From Grammothele lineata (Eukaryota; Basidiomycota; Agaricomycetes; Polyporales; Polyporaceae), in contig NDFF03000383.1 in NCBI GenBank assembly GCA_002150815.3, forward strand, positions 124,001-188,000: 64,000 nucleotides of DNA, written 5' to 3'. The translations under genes and the position numbers were made by a program. This document shows positions 22,047 to 33,417 of this stretch, one piece after another (position 1 is the stretch's first letter; every line of letters begins with the position of its first letter). The notes under the pieces were generated by a model. The model did no database searches, was not told the DNA's origin, and saw nothing but the letters and a program-made list of their open reading frames with translations.

Positions 22047-23704
22047 CTACTTTCCCAGAGTTCCAGCGCGCCTTTGTTGCGCTGCCTCAATTTCATCCCA
22101 CATCAGCTTCCAGTCGTCCCAGATCAGTATATGCGGAGGGATATCCCTTCGATTGCAGAGCGTGAGGTTGAGGTTCGGAAAGAGTGTGTCGATCGCCCGT
22201 GCCAGCTCCGTCGCCTTCACGACTTCCGGCACCCACCTGCGTAGCGCCCTCACGTGCAAGGTCTCTAACGGATGGTCCGCGGTCGGGGCCTCTACAGGCA
22301 CGTTTGGCGTGCTCTCTATGTCCAGCGGCAGCTTCAAGCTCCCCAATTTCGGGCAATACTTCGCCAGGCTGACGAGTGCGGCGAGGGACGGGTACGAGCT
22401 CCTAAATCCAAGCAGAGAAACGCTGAAATCCTCGAGTTCGGGCCACGCGCGCGCAAATGCGAGCACGTCTGCATCTTCTAGCGTCGCCTTCCAGTGGTAT
22501 GCAACAGAGATCACGCGCATCTGCGGAAGCGCACGCATGGGCGCCAGGAGTTTCGCGAGCGACGCGAGGGGCTTCTCGACTCCTCGTCCCGAGATGGCAT
22601 CGGCGGGCATCGGTTCTACGACGAGTTTAAGCCGGCGCAGTTTGGGGCCGAACTGGGCGGTCGCAACGTCACGGACGAGGGACTCGATAGCGTCGACGCG
22701 GTATTGTGCATCGGTATCACGTATGCCGAGTTCAAGATCCTCGAGCAGAGGTGCACGGAGGGAGTTGAACAGTCCGGTAAGGGATGCGCAGGAGTCGAAG
22801 ACGTGGAGCCCGAGGAGACTGGGAATTTCGAAGACGTGCTTGCAGCCTTCAAAACCCTCAGCTGCTCCCCAGATATACTCGAGTGACGGGAGAGAAGGCA
22901 GTGCCTGGAGGCTGGTAGGCTTGATTTTTTCTCGGCCCCGTAGATCGATGTAGCGTAGAAACCTAAATCCTGCATGAGAGAGGAGAGGGAATACTGCTCC
23001 GTCGTCAGTATCGTGGACCGTCGCAGATATTCGAGCCAGACGAAGGTTCGTTTCACCCAGTCTGACGATGGTAGCCGTGACACGCTCTGCCGTGGTCCCT
23101 GGTAGAACGACATAGCGTAAAGAATTGAGTGAAGGCGGAGCGATGATGGGGAGTAAACCAGCCGTCGAACTCGTCTCCGTCCAGTCCAGCGCCTGGAGAT
23201 TAGGAAGGAATGATGTGCCTTCGTTGCGTTCTAGGAGGAGGCCGAGGAGCTCCGACTCTGATTCCGGGTGGCCCCGGAGGACAATATCCCGTATGCGGCT
23301 TGCGCATCTGAGAAATCGCTGCCACAGGTATGGGTCATTGTAAGATTTCTTTGTGATGATCTCCATAAGAAGAATCGTTGATGAGTTTTCAGGGCACGTG
23401 TGCGAAAGGGCAATTCACTCACATCGTAATAATAGTCGTGTAGTTCTCCTTCAGAGTACTTGATGAACCGTTTGCTGGGGTTCTGCAGAGGAAGAAGTAT
23501 GTGGAATAAAGGGAGTGGATTCAATGCGACAGGGAGCGTTCTCCAGATCGTCTTAGTCGCGGGGTCTTCCCAGGTGCGGCAAACGCGAGCAGCGCGAGCA
23601 CAGGTCGTGCGATCGGTGGCATCTGTAACTTGTAAGGTCTGGAATATGATCGTGAGAAGGTTATCGTCTTGGAGAACCCGGGTTATAGGGGACAAGTTGG
23701 CCAT
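22047..23704 (-). CDS. F-box/LRR protein (type 1, intact)
   Basis: Two exons on the minus strand. Exon 1 begins MANLSPITRVLQDDNLLTII and carries an F-box-like start (CARAARVCRTWEDPATKTIW, matching the conserved VCR-W and P-IW positions). It ends about 23430 at DYYYD with donor GTGAGT. Exon 2 starts near 23360 (IITKKSYNDPYLWQRFLRCA) and runs to a stop at 22047. It contains irregular leucine-rich repeats (LPNLQALDW, LPSLEYIWG, LKLPLDIES) and the terminal LFPNLNL/WDDWKLMWDEI block shared with the other type-1 copies. Total length is about 530 residues. The probable role is an SCF ubiquitin-ligase adaptor with a variable LRR recognition surface; the target is unknown. Confidence 0.85.
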
Positions 23705-24358
23705 ATTGATCGTAGTGGTAGTGATGTAGTTGCTAAATGATGGCTCGGCTCACAACTGCAGATTAGAGCGGAGTCTAGAATATGGTTCGTCCTTCCCAAC
23801 TCCGATTATCGGCAAACGCCCGAGCCGAGCCGGCCGCAGCATGCACAAGGCGTATTGCACGGCCAGACAACGAATGTCATCGCAGACCACTCCACTACCG
23901 AAGTACTGAGGAATTTGAAGCTGAGACAGCGGACGGCTGGTGACGCAGAACGAAGTTTGTCTTCTTGAATACTCTTGTCACATCATAGCTGACCCAAGAT
24001 TTAACAGTTGAATAAATCGTCGGAGCTATCGATTTGATCCCTACTGCCAGTGGCAACTTGGTGCACTCGAAACTCGCTGGATAGCAAGCGAACGGAATAG
24101 CACTCGACCATTCGGTTGATTGATTTGCAGTCGTTGAGATACACCTCCTGGGAAAACACCTACATCGCTGGTGCCAATAAGGTTCCATTAAGCTCATCGG
24201 AAGATGCCAACGTTCGCAGGTACGCACGTCACTACCTGAGCGCCAATCTGGCGCTTCCGCGCAGCTGCTCACGACAGTCTTTGGTTCGCACTCCGCGCCC
24301 GGCATCTAACTCTATCCACAACCTCTGTGACCGGCGACACACGCGCACGCTTCCTGCT
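23705..24358. other. Intergenic between divergent F-box and AIM3/BBC1-like genes
   Basis: The two start codons are divergent, so this 654-bp region holds both promoters. No TATA box or known site was recognised. Confidence 0.45.
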
Positions 24359-26148
24359 ATGCTAGAGCTGAGAAACAAGGCCGCGAAGGTGGCGGACGCG
24401 GGCGCAACTAAGATAACTAACACCCGCGACCGCATGTCCAGCCAGCCCAGCAAGAACATCAACTGGAACGCGGACATCAAGCCCAAGCCGCCTCCGCCGC
24501 CCAAACCTCCGAGGCCTCCGCCTCCGCCGTCACGCACTTCATCATCCGCGAGCAGCGCGACGTCTCAAGCGGGAAAGGCGCCGGCCCCGCCTGTGCCCCT
24601 TCGACGAGCGGGATCGTCTGCAACTCCTCCGAGCCTCTCCAGGTCTGATAGCCAGCTGAGCTACGCGAGCAGTCACAGTTCCGTCCCACCTCCCCCACCT
24701 CGATCTTCTGGCAGCGGTTCACCAAGCTTGCCTGCTGGTCCGCCTCCTGTCATCCGCCGGGACACTCGTCCGGATGCCCCTAAACCTATGCAACCCAACC
24801 CTCTACCGAGGATCGTGGAACCTCGTGGTCAGCCGCCACCTCCCGGGACTGACACCGACCGAATAGATTGGGCGAATCTCTCGCCCGAGGACAAGCTCGA
24901 GTTCTTCAGCTGGCTGGATGAGTTCTTTGCGGGATACTTCAAGGTCTCTGTCCCTCCTCGAACGGCAAGTGATACGGTTAAGCATGTGCAAGTTCCTCCA
25001 GGGGGCCGCACGCCTTCTCCCATGACTGGACCTGTACGTACCGAGAATACACTAGAGAGAGGCGAGGACTAACAACCCCTACGCAGCCGAGGATGGTTGC
25101 GTCGGCACGACCTAAGACTCCTCCACGGCCTCATGCCGGAATGACGCAACCTCCAGGTCAGTTCGTTATCCGAGTATCGTTGGACAGTTTTCTCACTGTT
25201 GCAGCAGCAACTGAATTTTCGACCTCCTTCCCGCCGCCATGCGAGCGAGGGTCGGCGGCAGAAGATCTCGCGTACTATTTCCATCAGTCCAGCCCCTGGT
25301 CGGAGGCTTGGTACGCCGCCGACGGGGGCTACCTCGCACCCCCTGTGCGTGGAAACGGCCATACCTCTTCCACCGCTAGCTGGGTATCGGATGGGCGCAC
25401 GAAGACTCTTCACTGCGGCATCTTCTTCTCCGACATGAGCATGTGCTGGTACACCGTCGCCTGGCCGCAAAACGCCCCTCCGCATTCCAACCCGGGGGCC
25501 GTGCAACGCTCCGCACGGTACCTCCCCCGCCCCGCGCCCTGGCCGCGCGCCGCACTCGTCGACGCGCACGAGACGTACGGCGAGACCGTTGCGGCGTTCG
25601 CAGAGGGCTTCGAGGGAACGGGCGAACCATGCGCGCGCGGCGAGTGCTGGGACCTCGCGAACGAGGCGCTCAAGTACGTCGCCCAATTCGACTATGTGCC
25701 CAAGCCGGTGCCGAGCATTTCGCGCGCGCACGGGCACCTCATCTACGAGGGCCACGCAGCGAACAAGGGCGCCGTGCAGGCGGGGCGCTGGCGGGGAGGA
25801 GACGACCGCGTCCGCCGCGGGGACATCCTCGAGTGGAAGAGCGCGCGAGTTGGGTTTGGGGGTGGGGCGTACGCGATTCTGGGTAACCCGGAGCATACGG
25901 CCGTCATCGTGCGGGAGATGGTCCCGCGCGTGGGTGTGAGCGATGGAATGATGGTGCGCCCTGCGGACACGGGCTCGCTGGAGGTGATGGAGCAAAGCGT
26001 GGGTAGCCCGCCGAAGCGCGCGACATATGACCTGTCGAAGTTTGAGGAGGGCGAAGTCTGGATCTACCGGCCAGTCAGTATGGAGGCGTATGTGGGGTGT
26101 CTTCTGGCTCCTCAGTGTCCGGAGGGGGTCAACGCGCTTAGTATCTAG
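24359..26148 (+). CDS. Proline-rich protein with AIM3/BBC1-type cysteine-proteinase-fold domain
   Basis: Two exons joined at a GTACGT...CGCAG intron (about 25036-25086). The start at 24359 gives MLELRNKAAKVADAGATKIT. A long Pro-rich, Ser-rich linker follows (PPPPPKPPRPPPPP and similar SH3-ligand-like runs), then the short conserved WANLSPEDKLEFFSWLDEFF and an exon-2 globular domain. That domain contains RGECWDLANEAL (Cys near residue 410), GHLIYEG (His) and PEHTAVIVREM. The Cys-His arrangement is that of the papain-like fold found at the C-terminus of the yeast actin-patch proteins Aim3 and Bbc1. Those proteins regulate cortical actin and endocytosis. No SH3 domain is present, unlike Bbc1. 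Total is about 580 residues. Likely a cortical actin-patch protein; whether the Cys is catalytic is unknown. Confidence 0.78.
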
Positions 26149-26454
26149 CTATCGTTGTGGTTCTCAGGGACTCAGGAATAATCAGATCCTCATTGTTGGC
26201 ACTCGTACATCTGTCTACTACTTCTCCCATTAGATCCTTGCATGCGATTAGTTCCGTATCGCGCATGTTTCAGTGACTTTCAGTCGAATGTCGCTGCGAC
26301 TCGCGCGTGTCGAACGTCCAATCGCGCGGGCCGCGCGACGTCACGTGCCGATCTGGACTGCAAAATCTCTTCTGTCCGCGATTGCGGTCTTGAAAGATCC
26401 TTTAGTCTTCAACCCCTCGTCTCACCTCCCCTTATCCCAGAAGAACTCTCCGAT
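26149..26454. other. Intergenic, DIM1 promoter region
   Basis: Holds the 3' flank of the AIM3/BBC1-like gene and the promoter of DIM1, with a CCAAT element at 26318-26322 and overlapping CRE/E-box sites listed separately. Confidence 0.5.
26337..26347 (+). promoter_or_regulatory. Overlapping CRE-like and E-box elements upstream of DIM1
   Basis: GACGTCACGTG combines a CRE-like GACGTCA with a perfect CACGTG E-box, about 110 bases before the DIM1 start codon. CACGTG is bound by bHLH factors such as Cbf1 in other fungi; use here is inferred. Confidence 0.4.
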
Positions 26455-27737
<1,283 letters not shown>

Positions 27738-27978
27738 TACTGTATGCTTCTCCTTGTACTGTCTCCCGGGATTCCAGGTGTTGTAATGTATCACTTCCCT
27801 CATCTGTCCACGCCCTACCCTTCTATCGAAGGTTAACGCCTTGAATGGCTCGGAACCGGCAAGCGCCACCAAGTCTCCAACATGTTTACTGCCGCGTCCC
27901 CACAGCTCCAACCTTCGTCGATGGCTCCAACTTTGTCGGTGAAAGTATGTGTGAAGGAACAAACAGGGTTGAGGACGT

Positions 27979-27986
27979 CTGACGTC
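27979..27986 (+). promoter_or_regulatory. Palindromic CRE/ATF site (TGACGTCA)
   Basis: A perfect eight-base CRE lies 118-125 bases upstream of the SMP copy 2 start and about 35 bases before its TATA box. In fungi such sites bind Atf1/CREB-type bZIP factors under stress MAP-kinase control, which would fit a stress-protective LEA-like product (inference). Confidence 0.6.
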
Positions 27987-28019
27987 AACGGTGAGGTATA
28001 TATCCCACAATCCTGCGGT

Positions 28020-28027
28020 GTATAAAT
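28020..28027 (+). promoter_or_regulatory. TATA box of SMP copy 2
   Basis: TATAAATA lies 77-84 bases before the ATG, followed by a CA-rich leader, as in highly induced fungal genes. Confidence 0.65.
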
Positions 28028-28103
28028 ACCTAGCCCTTCCACGATTTCTCCTGCACACCGTTCATCTTCCACTTCCTTAAACACAACACATTTCGAGTTC
28101 AGC

Positions 28104-29156
28104 ATGTCCTCCGCCAACGCTGGTCACGTCTTCGAGGTCGCGCACCAAGACGCGGTGCGCTTTGCCTCCCTCAACATCAAGGACCTTTCTGAAGGCAAGC
28201 ATTCTACTCACGCCATGAGCATACATCCACAGCTCACAAGCTCGTCCTTCTCAGCCGACGCCCGCAAGTTGATGTCCGAGGAGCACAAGGCCCTAGGGTA
28301 CCGGCCGCCTCCCAACTCCCTTGCAGCGCAAGCCCAGGCCGCTATTGCCCGCCATGACACCCAACATGCAGATGATCACTCGTTCACTGTTGATGCGGAG
28401 AAGTTGCGATTGGCAGCCATAGCAGATGCGGAGCGCATCAAAAAGGAGCGGGAGAGCGCCGGAGAGAGTGCTTTGGACCTCGAGTTCATAGGGGAGGGTA
28501 AGCCGCATTCCCAGTCCTTTGCAATGCTACATAAAATGCTCACCCCATATCTAGCTGAGGCACGGAAGCTCATGTCAGATGAGCACAAAGCTCTCGGCTA
28601 CCGCCCACCTTCGGGTTCTCTCGCCGCGGAAGCCCAGTCTGCCGCGGCGAAGCACCCTGGAGCGTCACTTGGCATGGACGCCGCCTCGCTCTCTCGCGCC
28701 GCTCTCGAAGACGCCTCCCACATCGTGTCTCCAACGAGGTTGACCGTGGACGTCGAAAAGCTAGGCGCAGGTTTGTCCTTGCCACCCCTTGAATAGCACT
28801 ACGCTAAAACACGTCTACACGATATAGATGAGGTGAAACTGCTGATGTCCGAAGAACATCGTGCGCTAGGCTACCGTCCACCTCACGGCTCGCTGGCTGC
28901 GACGGCTCAGGCCGCGGCAGCCAGGCACCCCGACGCTCACGCAGGGGTTGATGCCACGACCCTCGCGCAAGCGGCACTCCAAGACGCGAAGCACATCGAG
29001 GCCTCCCGTGCGTCCAAGTCTCCCAGCAGTGCCTCCTCTTCCCCATCCAGTACCAAGGCTCGCCGCGCGTCAGACGTCTCTTCCGTGTCCATGGAGCCGC
29101 TGCAGTTCGCGACGATCGCGGCTCCGGAGGCGCGTATACTTCAATCCGAAGAGTAG
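28104..29156 (+). CDS. Seed-maturation (SMP/LEA-like) repeat protein, copy 2
   Basis: Starts MSSANAGHVFEVAHQDAVRF. Three good repeats follow at about 28255 (DARKLMSEEHKALGYRPPPN), 28555 (EARKLMSDEHKALGYRPPSG) and 28830 (EVKLLMSEEHRALGYRPPHG). Each continues with SLAA-x-AQ(A/S)A. Intervening segments are charged and helix-prone (DAERIKKERESAG). Introns precede each repeat: a GC-AG candidate near 28196-28254, a GTAAGC...CTAG intron near 28500-28554, and a GTTTGT...TATAG intron near 28770-28827. The first two are multiples of three without stops, so the unspliced forms also stay open. A TAG at 29154-29156 interrupts a fourth repeat (EARILQSEE then KLLRFRLPAG). The product is probably a hydrophilic stress protein. 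It is the paralogue of the gene at 14267. Confidence 0.78.
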
Positions 29157-29384
29157 AAGCTGCTCCGTTTCCGACTCCCGGCGGGCTCCACCACGGCCCT
29201 TGCCCAGAGCACCGTCGACACGCGCGTGCTGGTCCCTATCGCGAAGGAGATGGCTGAAGAGATAGAGTCGGAGGAGAACAAGGCGCGGGGGCACCTGTCG
29301 CAGAGCGGGGCAATTGTACCCGTTGCGGCAAGTCTCGCGGACAATCACGAGCGTGATGGTGGGCACGGACCCTTGGCGAGGTAG
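29157..29384 (+). pseudogene. Decayed fourth repeat and former C-terminus of SMP copy 2
   Basis: In frame with the gene after the TAG, the sequence continues KLLRFRLPAGSTTALAQS and ends near 29384 with HERDGGHGPLAR and a stop. It keeps the frame for over 70 codons and aligns with the repeat pattern where HKALGYRPP-GSLAA-AQS is expected, so the TAG replaces the position of the conserved His. Confidence 0.6.
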
Positions 29385-30391
29385 GATTGTGACTCTTGTG
29401 AGGCCTAGGAAATTACTTTTAAGTATTAGAAGTAGTGGTCCTTGTGTATATTAGCGCACTCCCATATGGTCAATCTGCAGGCGGAATTACCCTAAACGTA
29501 GAGCCAACAGAGCATTTACCGTCAGCGCTTAATGATGTCGCCCTTGCTTCACAACCACCATGGTGTTCAACTATCCATGAGGTCCCTATCACCCGTTCTC
29601 CACTACCCCACTATATCGCGGTGGCGTCTCAAGTTTACATACGCTCGCATCAACACATCGACAGGAAGCCGGAAAGATGGGCCGTCGATGAGGCCTGAAC
29701 TCGCGAAACCCTAACGTTTGGGGCGTTCTTGTGGGTTCGCGCGTCCGAGTCGTAGACTCTCGTTACTAACGCAGTGGTCTCCATCAAGCGTTTACTCCTG
29801 GCGGTCAACTCAACAGGCAGTGCCTTCTAGACTGGCCTCCTCGTAAGCGCAACGTACGCGCGCTCTTCACTATTTTCTAGGTCGGGGACCTGAGGGTTCA
29901 ACGCCTGTGACTAGTTGTTGATGTTCGACGTCTAACCGCCATTACGTCCTATCGCATACAATGCCAAAAGAAAATCGGTAGGTTTCACGTTCAATGATGC
30001 GCTTAGGCCGCCCACGTTAACTCATCACGGACTCTGGGCTGATTACGCTTCATAGGCATAGGTGACCGGGACAAGTCCCTGTGATACGAGCGTCCTAAAT
30101 AAGAGCCCTGAAAGTCTTACGTTTCGTCGTTCATAGCCTCTCCTATAGAGACAGATCCGACGGAAGGAGCGACGTCTCCTTGGCGCTACTCCTATACCGC
30201 ATCATCGTTACGAACAGGCGCACCCGGGACCTTGTGCGATCTGAACTTTCCTCCTTTGTCGTAGGCTTCCTGGGCACTACTGCATATAAAGTCTCCCCGA
30301 TCCTCTCTTGATCATCATTCTCTTACGACTTCCCTCGCTCTCGGAACCTCGGCGCCTTTGGTATAATCGCTCGCTGTACTCACGAGCCATC
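29385..30391. other. Intergenic, nothing recognised
   Basis: About 1 kb without supported genes. The last 110 bases are the promoter of the first DUF6533 gene, with a TATA box listed separately. Confidence 0.5.
30285..30290 (+). promoter_or_regulatory. TATA box of the first DUF6533 gene
   Basis: TATAAA lies about 102 bases upstream of the ATG at 30392, followed by a pyrimidine-rich leader. Confidence 0.5.
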
Positions 30392-32136
30392 ATGAGCGAT
30401 AAAATCATGCTTGCTCACGCAGATGATATTCTCTTAATGTAAGTAGAGCGGCTTCATACTACACCTCAGGCGCGATGATCAAAGTTTTCTCCATAATATG
30501 TATGCAGCGCTGAGTCGTCCTATCTCGACCGAATCATTCAAGCAGTTTCTTTTAGTAAGTCTTGATCATAGAATTCTTCAATGAAATGGGACACTGAAGA
30601 TCATTCGTGGACCTTCGCAGCCATACTCTACTACGACTTTGCCATTACTGTTTCGACACAGATTACTCGATACTGGAAGGGGTGGAAGTCTCTCAGAGGG
30701 GCTTCATCCGTCTTCTTGCTGACCCGTTACACGACTCTCGTGTTGGCGCTTCCGGTGATATATGAACTCTACTGGACGATGCCTGAGCAAGTTAGCTTGA
30801 CTCCTATCTTTGTTTCCTCTTCGAAGATCCTCACAGCAGCGATATCCACCATTGACAGATGTGTGTAGCTGAATACATGGTTCTTATGTTAAGCATGCAG
30901 CGAGAGTTTACACGCCCCTCCGAAATAGGTGCAGGCACCTTCATTTCTACCACCAAGTGATTCTCACCCTCATTCAAGTTCTCGTGGGAGGTGAGTGCTT
31001 CGGACTGATACCTCCTGCACAACCACCTTTCTGACGTGGTCTTTCAGTTTTGCTGATATTTCGAACATATGCGCTGTACAATCGCAGCCGCAACGCGTTA
31101 TACATCTTAGTAGGAGTTAGTGCAGCAGCAATTGCGGTAGCCGCGGTACGTGGACCAAAACACTATGGGTGGGGTACGATAAATATTGATTTTCCCGCTT
31201 TTCGTACCAGTGGTCACTGTTTATAGCACGACCTGCGCATCTCGAAACGGTGAACGGCGTTACGTTATATGTAGGATGTGATCTGCGCGTGTCTACGTCA
31301 CAGTATGTCTTTCGAATCCTACAGTCAGAAATTTTGAGTTGAACTCTGATATCATGACTTCATTCCGTAGAGGAAATTGTAAGTCTTTGTTGCTACAATC
31401 CTCACGAGCCCATTGGATCTGAGAAGGAAACAGCTCTTGCAGCAACATGGGGAGCGGCCTTCACGTTTGACCTGACTGTGTTCGCCATGACACTCTGGCA
31501 GGCCCTGAGGTCTAGTAGACGGACATCGCCGCGTCATACAAGTTTCTTCTTCGTGATAGTCCGGGACGGTAAGCTATAATCACGTCTCCATGTACATTTG
31601 TGGGAGCCTCACCTGAGTGTTATCATGGACACAGGCATCATCTACTTCGGGTCAGTGTTCCACCGCTCGGTGGGCATTGCGTCGAGACTGATACTAAATG
31701 GTGTCTACACTCCAGGATTTTGGCCATTTTCCAATTAGCCAACGTCGTAACGTATTTGGTAAGTAGCAGCTGCGATATTCCATGAATCCCGCGCCATGCG
31801 TGTGTCTTATCATTACTCCCCATCAGGTCTTAGAGGTATGCGTGCCGTCTCTCCAGAAGTATCACCAAGCTTAGATGAGCCATCCTCCTGGATCAGCCCC
31901 AATACAAGGGTTCTCTGACAACACTCACGAGCGTGTGCGTTCGTGGTTCTGCATCTGCAATGCTTTACACTGAAATTTGTTCTTCCTGCAGCATGTCTGC
32001 TACATTGATTTCTCGCATAATGCTCAATATTCGTGATCCTGGCTTACTTGAACATCCACCCACTGGCACGTCCGATCATCAAGTTCTGATCCAAACTCAT
32101 ACTATGAGTGAAACAAACACAGCTTCACTTGCATAG
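30392..32136 (+). CDS. DUF6533-type seven-helix membrane protein, copy 1
   Basis: A gene with about eleven exons, ATG at 30392 (MSDKIMLAHADD). The N-terminal block SYLDRIIQAVSF then ILYYDFAITVSTQITRYWKG and VFLLTRYTTLVLALPVIYEL matches the DUF6533 signature of agaricomycete membrane proteins. Later come LLIFRTYALYNRSRNALYIL, YVGCDLRVSTSQ, LAATWGAAFTFDLTVFAMTL, FFFVIVRDG-IIYF, LAIFQLANVVTYL and ATLISRIMLNIRDPGLLE. It is a multi-pass (about seven helices) plasma-membrane-type protein. The family is expanded in mushrooms and polypores; its function is unknown, with a receptor-like topology. Two tiny exons, 8 nt at 31371-31378 and 9 nt at 31827-31835, are needed to keep the frame. A tandem paralogue follows at 33418. 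Confidence 0.78.
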
Positions 32137-33417
32137 TAAGCGAAGCTTGAAGTACTGTGCCTGAGTTAGTGGCCAGGCTGTTAGATACGGAATATGATTA
32201 TGAACTATTTAGGTGCCGGTGTGTATACATAAAACATACTACGAACCAAGCTCAACGATGGGCTTGAATCTTCCTGATCCCCGCTACCCATTTTATCCCC
32301 CGACTTCCCAGTCCACCTTTCGCATTGAGGGTGATTTCGTGCGAGTCCTGGCGAGTCCTTAACGAATACTTCAACATCGCGGTATTCTTTCCTTTCTTTT
32401 GGTGGAGCGCTCTTCGTCCTAACCGTACCGGCCTCTCGCCGAGATGGCGAGCAGACGGCGAGCGCGCTTGGTGATACCCAGGGATTGCCCCCCGGGGACT
32501 CGGAGGTCGAGGGCCACCCCTTCCCTTATATACGTATACCACCTAATAATTCAGTTCACAACGGCGCGGTATTCTGACCAAACCTACATACGCGTCTCGC
32601 GATTGGACGACATATCTTCGGCGCTTCACACTCGCAAGGGGCGCTTGTTAGGGCCGTCCTATGGAGTTTTCTGTGCCACAGACCACGATGTGTGACAACC
32701 AACTTCAGAAAGGAACTCTAGAGGAAGACCTTCTACTGACACCAGTCCGCGGTGGGGAGAGGTAAGAACTCGTGTAGCGCCACATTCCTACCCACCTTGT
32801 CTACCATTGAAACCCACCGCTCTTTTGCCGTTCTCTGCATTGCCCTACATAGCCTGCCGCCGTTTCGTCTGCGCCGCGTAAGTGCTACTTCTCTGCTCCA
32901 AAACACAGAGATGAATGTAGACAAGTAGTGTTACAAGCGGCGCATTGCAACATTGTCGAAGTTAGGGGAAGGTATTGCTCAACACACATCTACACACATG
33001 GAGACGAAACTCCGGACCCCAGAGTCCGTGGCCCTACTTGCGGCGTGACACGTCTGCGTTGGTTGCTCGCGACAAGTTCGGACATGAAACCCAGCTTCGG
33101 CGTCGTCGGATCTTAAGGCGTTAACATAGGGTTTGGTTCATATCTTCCAGGTATATGACATGCAGACCCTGACCGGTGACCCACCACCAGTTGATCCGAC
33201 CACAGACGCAGTATCGATGAGACTTCGTCACTCCTGCGAACGTCCCATGTCGTCGTTTCAGGACCTAGCCCCCACCAACCTGTAACCTTTCAGACTTCGC
33301 CCATTTCCCGACGACTTGCTGCTTGTTTGTGCTTAGTACCTTGCCCGTTATTGCTCAGAGGACTAAGTTCCCCGTGACTTCTCAACAATCCCAACCTTCA
33401 AACAAGATCCTTGAGCC
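32137..33417. other. Intergenic between the two DUF6533 copies
   Basis: About 1.3 kb without a supported gene. Open frames on either strand show no domain. No repeat equal to the flanking genes was seen, so the duplication did not leave an obvious third copy. Confidence 0.5.

Larger units (their letters stand above)
27738..28103. other. Intergenic, promoter of second SMP/LEA-like gene
   Basis: 3' flank of DIM1 and promoter of the gene at 28104, with a perfect CRE and a TATA box listed separately. Confidence 0.6.

Noticed and set aside
25376..25939. Several Arg-rich frames overlapping the AIM3/BBC1-like gene
   Set aside because: Shadows of the GC-rich coding exon in the other frames.
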